NCBI GenBank assembly: GCA_900544385.1
Contig: UQVD01000064.1
Coordinates: forward strand, 1-11,242
Source of the DNA: an uncultured Collinsella sp.
Lineage (GTDB): Bacteria > Actinomycetota > Coriobacteriia > Coriobacteriales > Coriobacteriaceae
DNA length: 11,242 nucleotides
Direction: 5' to 3'
Below, in pieces: positions 6,159 through 11,242 of the stretch. Each line of letters begins with the position of its first letter. The first letter of the stretch is position 1. The notes beneath the pieces are model-generated. The model was not told the DNA's origin and ran no database searches. It was given only the letters and a program-made list of their open reading frames with translations. Position numbers and translations under genes: made by a program.

Positions 6159-6170
6159 TTGTTCAAACAA
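6159..6170. promoter_or_regulatory. TreR-like operator upstream of the ABC operon, proximal site
   Basis: TTGTTCAAACAA has perfect 5-bp arms TTGTT/AACAA around CA. It lies 76 bases downstream of the first site in the same promoter region, close to the probable -35 zone, so binding should repress. Paired sites could allow looping or cooperative binding. Confidence 0.6.
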
Positions 6171-6278
6171 CTAGCCAAATAGCGTATTGTACAAATCAGC
6201 AAAAGGGGCAAAGTCCCCGAGCCAATCTCCGAAGGCGGCGGCAAAGGGTGCCGCCACGGTGTGAAAGGGTGGATTGTA

Positions 6279-7595
6279 ATGAAGAACGAAATGAGCAGAA
6301 GGCAGTTCCTGGGCTTTGCTGGTTCCGCGGCTGCGGTTCTTGGTCTGGGTCTCGTGGGCTGCGGTGGCTCCGCCGGCTCCGGCTCCTCTGCTTCTGGTGA
6401 CGCTGCCGAGGTCTACTTCCTCCAATTCAAGCCCGAGGTCGACAAGGAGTGGAAGGAGATCGCCAAGGCCTATAAGAAGGAGAAGGGCGTCGAGGTCAAG
6501 ATCGTGACCGCTGCCTCCAACACCTACGAGGAGAAGCTCAAGTCCGAGATGTCCAAGAGCTCCGCTCCGACCCTGTTCCAGGTCAACGGCCCCACCGGTC
6601 TTAAGAACTGGAAGGATTACTGCGCCGACCTGTCCGATACCAAGCTCCGCGGTGAGCTCATTGACGACTCCCTGGCTCTGCAGTCCGATGGCAAGGATCT
6701 GGGCATCGACTGGGTCCAGGAGAGCTACGGCATCATTTACAACAAGCAGCTGCTCGAGAAGGCTGGCTACAAGGCCGAGGACATCAACTCCTTCGACAAG
6801 CTGAAGGCTTGCGCTGACGACATTCAGGCCCGCAAGGACGAGCTTGGCGTTGAGGGCGCCTTCACTTCTGCCGGCATGGATGACTCCTCCAGCTGGCGCT
6901 ACACCACCCACCTCGCCAACCTCCCGCTCTACTACGAGTTCGAGAAGGAGCACAACCAGGAGGACGACGAGATCAAGGGCGAGTATCTCGACAACTTCAA
7001 GCAGATTTTCGACCTGTACATCACCGACTCCACCTGCGATCCTTCGCAGCTTGCCTCCAAGACCGGCGACGATGCCACCAACGAGTTCGCAACCGGCAAG
7101 GCCGTCTTCTATCAGAACGGCTCTTGGGCATACGCTGACCTCACCAAGGCCGGTATGACCGACGACCAGCTCGGCATGCTGCCGATCTACATCGGCGTTG
7201 ACGGCGAGGAGAACCAGGGCCTGTGCTCCGGCGGCGAGAACTACTGGTGCGTGAGCTCCCAGGCTTCCGAGGATGCTCAGAAGGCCACCGAGGACTTCAT
7301 GTACTGGTGCGTCACCGCTGATACCCCGACCAGCATCATCGCCGACAAGATGGGCCTGACCGCTCCGTTCAAGAGCGCCAAGGAGACTACCAACGTCTTC
7401 TCGCAGCAGGCCGTTGCTATGGCTAAGGACGGCAAGAAGACCGTCGCTTGGGACTTCGTCTACATCCCCTCTGAGGAGTGGAAGAAGAACCTCAAGCAGG
7501 CTCTGATTGCCTATGCTGCCGACAACACCAAGTGGGACGGCGTCAAGAACGCCTTCGTTGATGGCTGGAAGACCGAGAAGGCTGCTTCCGAGTAA
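6279..7595 (+). CDS. Sugar ABC transporter substrate-binding lipoprotein (family 1, Tat signal)
   Basis: This 438-residue protein captures a sugar outside the membrane and delivers it to the permeases encoded next. Its N-terminus has the twin-arginine motif SRRQFLG (residues 6-12), a hydrophobic stretch and the lipobox LVGC with Cys28, so it is probably exported folded by Tat and lipid-anchored. A Gly/Ser linker follows. The mature part is a typical SBP_bac_1 fold pattern (ESYGIIYNKQLLEKAGY, ENYWCVSSQAS). The substrate cannot be read from sequence; an oligosaccharide is likely, and the shared operators point to an alpha-glucoside. A GTG at 6261 is open upstream, but the ATG at 6279 with AAAGGG before it gives a proper signal peptide. 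Codons are strongly biased (GAG, AAG, CTC, ATC), suggesting high expression. Confidence 0.93.
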   Translation: MKNEMSRRQFLGFAGSAAAVLGLGLVGCGGSAGSGSSASGDAAEVYFLQFKPEVDKEWKEIAKAYKKEKGVEVKIVTAASNTYEEKLKSEMSKSSAPTLFQVNGPTGLKNWKDYCADLSDTKLRGELIDDSLALQSDGKDLGIDWVQESYGIIYNKQLLEKAGYKAEDINSFDKLKACADDIQARKDELGVEGAFTSAGMDDSSSWRYTTHLANLPLYYEFEKEHNQEDDEIKGEYLDNFKQIFDLYITDSTCDPSQLASKTGDDATNEFATGKAVFYQNGSWAYADLTKAGMTDDQLGMLPIYIGVDGEENQGLCSGGENYWCVSSQASEDAQKATEDFMYWCVTADTPTSIIADKMGLTAPFKSAKETTNVFSQQAVAMAKDGKKTVAWDFVYIPSEEWKKNLKQALIAYAADNTKWDGVKNAFVDGWKTEKAASE

Positions 7596-7626
7596 GTAGT
7601 TGCTGCCCAAGCTATCTGATTAGCGA

Positions 7627-7662
7627 CAGGGGGCGGGCAGACGTAGGTTTGCCCGCCCCCTG
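7627..7662 (+). promoter_or_regulatory. Intercistronic hairpin after the binding-protein gene
   Basis: CAGGGGGCGGGCA (7627-7639) pairs perfectly over 13 bases with TGCCCGCCCCCTG (7650-7662). No T tract follows; the sequence continues GCATATTGAAAGG into the permease ribosome site. It probably stabilises the upstream mRNA end or partly attenuates, keeping binding protein above permease levels. Confidence 0.75.
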
Positions 7663-7682
7663 CATATTGAAAGGACCCTATT

Positions 7683-8537
7683 ATGGGCAAAGCACTCAAG
7701 CGCTGGTGGCCGCTCTTTATGCTGCCCACGTGCCTGGCGTTTATGATCGGGTTCGTGATCCCCTTTATCCAGGGCTTCTATCTCTCGTTCTGCCAGTTTA
7801 TTACCATCAACAATGCGCACTTTGTCGGTATCGAGAACTACGTGCGCGCACTGTCCGATCCACAGTTCTCCACGTCGTTCTTCTTTACGGTGGCGTTTGC
7901 CTTCCTGTCGACGGTGCTCATCAACGTGATCGCCCTCGCCATTGCGCAGGCGCTCACCCGCAAAGCGCTCAAGGGCACCAACATCTTCCGTACGATCTTC
8001 TTTATGCCTAACCTGATCGGTGGCATCGTGCTGGGCTACATCTGGCAGATTCTGATCAACTGCCTGCTCTCCAACGTGGGCGCCCAGCTCATCGCCCTTA
8101 ACTCTGCTGCTGGCTTCTGGGGCCTTATCATCCTGACCCTGTGGCAGCAGGTCGGCTACATGATGATCATCTACATCGCTGGTCTGCAGTCCATTCCGTC
8201 CGACTACATCGAGGCCGCCAAGGTCGACGGTGCCACGGCATGGCAGACGTTTTGGAAGGTTAAGATCCCTAACCTGATGCCGACCATTACCATCTGCCTG
8301 TTCCTGTCCATCACCAACGGCTTTAAGCTGTTCGACCAGAACCTCGCCCTTACCGGCGGCGCTCCCGCGCACTCCACCGAGATGCTCGCCCTGAACATCT
8401 ACAACACGTTCTATTCGCGTGCCGGTATCGCATGGCAGGGCATCGGTCAGGCCAAGGCGGTTATCTTCTGCATCCTGGTCGTAGCCATCTCCATGATTCA
8501 GCTTAAGGCCACGAGGTCCAAGGAGGTGCAGCAGTAA
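7683..8537 (+). CDS. Sugar ABC transporter permease, MalF/UgpA type
   Basis: This 284-residue membrane protein is one half of the translocation pore. Hydrophobic segments fit six membrane helices, the first at about residues 10-35. The EAA loop that docks onto the ATPase is EAAKVDGATAWQTFWKVKIP (residues 177-196), with the conserved Gly at 183 and the downstream Ile-Pro. There is no long MalF-like periplasmic insertion, as is usual for the Gram-positive MsmF class. GAAAGGA sits about 8 bases before the ATG. The stop overlaps the next gene by one base, implying translational coupling and equal amounts of the two permeases. Confidence 0.92.
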   Translation: MGKALKRWWPLFMLPTCLAFMIGFVIPFIQGFYLSFCQFITINNAHFVGIENYVRALSDPQFSTSFFFTVAFAFLSTVLINVIALAIAQALTRKALKGTNIFRTIFFMPNLIGGIVLGYIWQILINCLLSNVGAQLIALNSAAGFWGLIILTLWQQVGYMMIIYIAGLQSIPSDYIEAAKVDGATAWQTFWKVKIPNLMPTITICLFLSITNGFKLFDQNLALTGGAPAHSTEMLALNIYNTFYSRAGIAWQGIGQAKAVIFCILVVAISMIQLKATRSKEVQQ

Positions 8538-9376
8538 TGAAACGCGATAAGGTTATCAACCGCGCGCTCTCGATTTTCTTTACGATTCTGTCGCTCGCGT
8601 GGATCTACCCCGTGTTCATGATTGCGCTCAATTCCTTTAAGAAAGCGACCGCAATCAGCACCACCACGGCGTTCGATCTGCTCACGCCCGAGACGTTCAA
8701 CGGCCTCGCAAACTACATGCACGCCCTTAACGAGCAGGGCTTTGCCTCGGCATTTATGTACTCGCTCATCATCACGGTCACGTCGGTCGTGCTGATTCTG
8801 GTGTGCTGCTCCATGTGTGCTTGGTACGTAGTGCGCGTCAACAGCAAGATCTCGAACTTCTTCTATTACCTGTTCGTCTTCTCGATGGTCGTGCCCTTCC
8901 AGATGCTCATGTTCACGCTGTCCAATTTGGCGGACCGCATCGGCTTCAACACGCCGTTCAACATCTGCTTTATCTACCTCGGCTTTGGCGCGGGCCTGGC
9001 GGTCTTTATGTTCGCCGGATTTGTAAAGAACATTCCACTCGAGATTGAGGAGGCGGCCATGATTGATGGCTGCAACCCGGTCCAGGTGTTCTTTAAGATC
9101 GTCCTTCCCATCATGAAGCCCACCTATCTTTCGGTCGGCATCCTCGAGACCATGTGGGTCTGGAACGACTATCTGCTGCCCTACCTTACGCTCGACTCCA
9201 CCAAGTACAAGACCATTCCTATCTTGATCCAGTACTTCCGCGGCGGCTACGGCCACGTCGAGCTCGGCCCCATGATGGCCTGCATCATGATGGTCGTTAT
9301 CCCCATCGTCATCATGTACATCCTCTGTCAGAAGTACATCATCGACGGCGTGGTGGCAGGTGCCGTCAAGGGCTGA
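8537..9376 (+). CDS. Sugar ABC transporter permease, MalG/UgpE type
   Basis: This 279-residue membrane protein forms the second half of the pore. Six hydrophobic helices are visible, and the EAA loop reads EEAAMIDGCNPVQVFFKIVL (171-190) followed by PIMKP. Length and motif fit the MsmG/UgpE class. The start codon shares a base with the preceding stop (TAATG), so ribosomes probably reinitiate. A hairpin and ribosome-site module separates it from the ATPase gene. Confidence 0.92.
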   Translation: MKRDKVINRALSIFFTILSLAWIYPVFMIALNSFKKATAISTTTAFDLLTPETFNGLANYMHALNEQGFASAFMYSLIITVTSVVLILVCCSMCAWYVVRVNSKISNFFYYLFVFSMVVPFQMLMFTLSNLADRIGFNTPFNICFIYLGFGAGLAVFMFAGFVKNIPLEIEEAAMIDGCNPVQVFFKIVLPIMKPTYLSVGILETMWVWNDYLLPYLTLDSTKYKTIPILIQYFRGGYGHVELGPMMACIMMVVIPIVIMYILCQKYIIDGVVAGAVKG

Positions 9377-9400
9377 TGCCGTAACTGTTTTGCAAGTTTC

Positions 9401-9427
9401 TGCGGCGCCCCTCAGCGTGGCGCCGCA
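9401..9427 (+). promoter_or_regulatory. Intercistronic hairpin before the ATPase gene
   Basis: TGCGGCGCC (9401-9409) pairs perfectly with GGCGCCGCA (9419-9427). It is followed by GCATATCGAAAGG (9425-9437), which matches 12 of 13 bases of GCATATTGAAAGG after the other intercistronic hairpin. Without a T tract it is more likely a processing or translation-tuning element than a terminator. Confidence 0.65.
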
Positions 9428-9444
9428 TATCGAAAGGTAAAGAC

Positions 9445-10644
9445 ATGGCCGAGATCGTTCTCAAACATGTTCAGAAGGTGTATCCCAACAACGAGTCCAA
9501 AAAGAAGGGCTTCTTTGGCAAAAAGAAGAAGACCGAGGAGAAGAAGCACAACCTCAAGGTTACCGAGGACGGTGTGCTCGCTGTAGAGGACTTCAACCTC
9601 ACCGTTCACGACCAGGAGTTCGTCGTCCTCGTTGGCCCCTCTGGCTGCGGTAAGTCCACGACGATGCGCATGGTCGCCGGCCTGGAGGACATTACCTCGG
9701 GTGAGGTGCTCATCGACGGCAAGCGTGTCAACGACGTGGCGCCCAAGGACCGCGACATCGCCATGGTGTTCCAGAGCTACGCTCTGTACCCCAATATGAC
9801 GGTGTACGAGAACATGGCATTTACGCTCGAGCTCAAGAAGGTTCCCAAGGACGAGATCGACCGCAAGGTTCGCTCTGCTGCCGAGATTCTGGGCATTACC
9901 GAGTACCTCGACCGTAAGCCCAAGGCGCTCTCCGGCGGCCAGCGCCAGCGTGTCGCTATCGGCCGCGCCATCGTGCGTGACCCCAAGGTCTTCCTGATGG
10001 ACGAGCCGCTGTCCAACCTGGACGCCAAGCTTCGTAACCAGATGCGTGCCGAGCTCATTAAGCTGCGCCACGAGATCAAGGGCACGTTCATTTATGTTAC
10101 TCACGACCAGACCGAGGCTATGACCCTCGGTGACCGTATCGTGGTCATGAAGGACGGCGTTGTCCAGCAGATCGCCACGCCGCAGGAGGTCTTCAACCAT
10201 CCCGCGAACATCTTCGTCGCCGGCTTCATCGGCGTGCCGCAGATGAACTTCTTCGATGCCCAGCTGGTGCGCTCGGGCAACGGCTTTACCGTCAAGACCG
10301 AGGATATGAACGTGGCGCTCGCCCCCGAGACTTGCGCTCAGCTTGCCCTCAACTGGGACGGCGGCGACGTGAAGGAGATTATGGCCGGCGTGCGTCCCGA
10401 GCAGATCCTGCTTGCCGACAAGGGCGAGGAGGGCGCGCTCCAGGGTACCGTCGAGGTGACCGAGCTCATGGGCTCGACCGAGCATGTCCACGTGACCGCT
10501 CCCGACGGCCAGTTTGTCCTGATTATCCCCGTCGTCGACCTCGAGGCCAAGGGCGCGCTCAAGGCTGGCGACACCATCTGGTTCAAGTTCGAGAAGAACG
10601 CGACCCACCTCTTCGATAAGGTCTCTGGCAAGAACCTTATCTAG
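9445..10644 (+). CDS. Sugar ABC transporter ATPase, MsmX/UgpC/MalK type
   Basis: This 399-residue protein powers the importer. It has Walker A GPSGCGKST (64-72), Q-loop Gln110, signature LSGGQRQ (162-168), Walker B VFLMDEP with catalytic Glu187, D-loop SNLDAK and switch His220. A C-terminal TOBE-type regulatory region spans about 240-399 and contains GVRPEQ. All catalytic residues are intact. Unusually, a lysine-rich insert (about residues 14-42, including KKKGFFGKKKK) lies between the first strand and the rest of the nucleotide-binding core, where MsmX-type proteins have only a few residues. GAAAGG precedes the ATG by about 7 bases. Many related bacteria use one unlinked shared ATPase; here the importer has its own in the operon. 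Confidence 0.95.
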   Translation: MAEIVLKHVQKVYPNNESKKKGFFGKKKKTEEKKHNLKVTEDGVLAVEDFNLTVHDQEFVVLVGPSGCGKSTTMRMVAGLEDITSGEVLIDGKRVNDVAPKDRDIAMVFQSYALYPNMTVYENMAFTLELKKVPKDEIDRKVRSAAEILGITEYLDRKPKALSGGQRQRVAIGRAIVRDPKVFLMDEPLSNLDAKLRNQMRAELIKLRHEIKGTFIYVTHDQTEAMTLGDRIVVMKDGVVQQIATPQEVFNHPANIFVAGFIGVPQMNFFDAQLVRSGNGFTVKTEDMNVALAPETCAQLALNWDGGDVKEIMAGVRPEQILLADKGEEGALQGTVEVTELMGSTEHVHVTAPDGQFVLIIPVVDLEAKGALKAGDTIWFKFEKNATHLFDKVSGKNLI

Positions 10645-10734
10645 GCCCGGTGCATCCAGGCCCTCCCTTTGGGCGACTGCGGTATTGCCATCCTTTTGCC
10701 GCGGTCACATATAAGGCTCCCCTCCCGTCCACTG
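10645..10734 (+). other. Short gap between the ABC operon and the IS end
   Basis: No gene is seen. GACTGCGG (10675-10682) pairs with CCGCGGTC (10699-10706), but the loop is 16 bases and no T tract follows, so this is not a convincing terminator. The operon's own terminator may lie beyond the insertion sequence. Confidence 0.35.
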
Positions 10735-10760
10735 TGAACTGCACCCCAAAACCTGGACGG
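10735..10760. repeat. Candidate terminal inverted repeat of the IS3-family element
   Basis: The stretch starts TGAACTGCACCCC and ends CCTGGACGG. It has the TG terminus and C-rich core typical of IS3/IS150 ends. The partner repeat is outside the window, so it is assigned by position and resemblance. Confidence 0.6.
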
Positions 10761-10772
10761 CTTAAATAAGAA

Positions 10773-11242
10773 CTACGCCGCAAGGGACTGTCTCCGGAAC
10801 TCCTCCGGGGTCAGTCCCTTCAGTTTAACCTGGCGCCTCCTCGTGTTCCAATGGACCACGAAGTCGTCGAGGTCCGCCTTGAAGGACTCGAAGTCCGGCC
10901 ATGTCCTTCCCCGGAAGAACTCGTCCTTGATGTGGCCGAACACCTGCTCCGTCGCGCCGTTGTCGATGCAGTTGCCCTTCCGGGACATGCTCTGCACCAC
11001 GCCGGCCTCCTCCAACCGCCTGCACCAACCGGCCTGCTGGTACTGCCAGCCCATGTCCGAGTGCAGGACCGGCCTGGAGCCCTTGGGCTTCTTGGACACG
11101 AGCTGGTCGAGCAGCTCGTGCTGCTGAGCCATGTTGGGGTGCAGCGACGTGGACCAGGCGACGATCTCCTTGCTGCCGAAGTCGTAGACCGGCGCGAAGT
11201 AGGCCTTGCCCCAGGGCTGCTTGAACTCGGTGACGTCGGTGC
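10773..11242 (-). CDS. IS3-family transposase OrfB, DDE integrase core (5' part outside window)
   Basis: The frame is open from the window edge to a TAG at 10773-10775, giving 155 visible residues; an internal Met at 11130-11132 is not the real start. It catalyses strand cutting and transfer during transposition. The catalytic triad is complete: Asp in TDVTEF at visible residue 2, Asp in HSDMGWQY at residue 62 and Glu in ATEQVF at residue 98. The second spacing, with 35 residues between Asp and Glu, is the DD(35)E signature. SMSRKGNCIDN and the C-terminal HWNTRRRQVKLKGLTPEEFR are typical of IS3 OrfB. The visible part is undamaged, so the copy may be active. The missing part should hold the rest of OrfB and OrfA. 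Confidence 0.93.
   Translation of the reverse strand, partial: TDVTEFKQPWGKAYFAPVYDFGSKEIVAWSTSLHPNMAQQHELLDQLVSKKPKGSRPVLHSDMGWQYQQAGWCRRLEEAGVVQSMSRKGNCIDNGATEQVFGHIKDEFFRGRTWPDFESFKADLDDFVVHWNTRRRQVKLKGLTPEEFRRQSLAA

Larger units (their letters stand above)
6061..6278 (+). promoter_or_regulatory. Control region and leader of the sugar ABC operon
   Basis: No gene is seen between the GntR terminator and the binding-protein start. The first 140 bases are AT-rich and hold two TreR-like palindromes (6083-6094, 6159-6170), the inverted repeat AACTTG/CAAGTT (6095-6100/6109-6114) and the 8-bp palindrome TTGTACAA (6187-6194). TATTGT at 6185-6190 could be a -10 box, but no matching -35 is clear. 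The leader carries GGGG/CCCC (near 6205-6218) and a perfect hairpin GGCGGC/GCCGCC (6237-6255) 23 bases before the ATG. No known riboswitch is recognised. Confidence 0.6.
10735..11242 (-). mobile_element. IS3-family insertion sequence, 3' end only (runs off the window)
   Basis: The element end is placed at TGAACTGCACCCC (10735 onwards), a TG-starting terminal repeat like those of IS150-group IS3 elements as remembered. The transposase reads toward this end, stopping 38 bases inside it. The other terminal repeat and the target duplication lie outside the window, so the exact boundary may be off by a couple of bases. Confidence 0.75.

Noticed and set aside
6171..7610. A 479-codon open frame on the minus strand covering the whole binding-protein gene
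   Set aside because: It mirrors the plus-strand gene: heavy use of GAG, AAG and CTC codons removes stops on the opposite strand. Its product is Leu/Val/Gly-rich with no recognisable domain, and the plus-strand product has a clear signal peptide and family pattern.
9412..10608. A 398-codon open frame on the minus strand opposite the ATPase gene
   Set aside because: The plus strand encodes a complete ABC ATPase with all motifs. The antisense frame is again a by-product of codon bias.
1..11242. CRISPR array, prophage, toxin-antitoxin or defence system
   Set aside because: No regularly spaced repeats, phage structural genes or defence-domain signatures are visible. The only mobile component is the IS3-family element, plus the doubtful tRNA fragment.

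Overview
The window looks like a piece of a Coriobacteriia chromosome, most likely Collinsella. That assignment is inference from the moderately high GC content, the gene repertoire and general resemblance to gut Actinobacteria; no marker gene here fixes the species. All protein-family calls come from motifs and remembered family sequences, not from database searches.

Layout from left to right. (1) Bases 1-276 hold no protein gene but carry several strong hairpins and a 3'-tRNA-like fragment. A complete tRNA-Gln(UUG) on the minus strand follows at 277-351. (2) Two minus-strand housekeeping genes come next: a cytoplasmic protein with two peptidoglycan-binding domains that resembles mycobacterial CwlM, and a trans-type polyprenyl diphosphate synthase. 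(3) A large minus-strand gene (2572-5022) encodes a MalP-like alpha-glucoside PTS permease (EIIC-EIIB) fused to a complete HAD-IIB/Cof-type phosphatase. (4) Divergent from it is a TreR-like GntR/UTRA repressor (5252-5971), closed by a strong terminator. (5) A four-gene sugar ABC importer operon follows (6279-10644): Tat-type lipoprotein binding protein, two permeases and a dedicated MsmX/UgpC-type ATPase. (6) One end of an IS3-family insertion sequence lies at about 10735 and runs off the right edge.

The most interesting part is 2572-10644, read as one sugar-uptake locus. A recurring 10-bp core, GTTTAAACAA with at most one change per copy, occurs upstream of the PTS fusion, upstream of the regulator and twice upstream of the binding-protein gene. 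One copy, TTGTTTATACAA, closely resembles the TreR operator TTGTATATACAA of Bacillus subtilis as I remember it. The simplest model is that the GntR protein controls both a phosphorylating (PTS) and a non-phosphorylating (ABC) route for related alpha-glucosides. The fused phosphatase could then dephosphorylate the sugar-phosphate made by its own permease half, which would join PTS uptake to catabolism of the free disaccharide and also remove the likely inducer. The operators and fusion are seen in the sequence; the substrate, regulation and phosphatase role are inferred.
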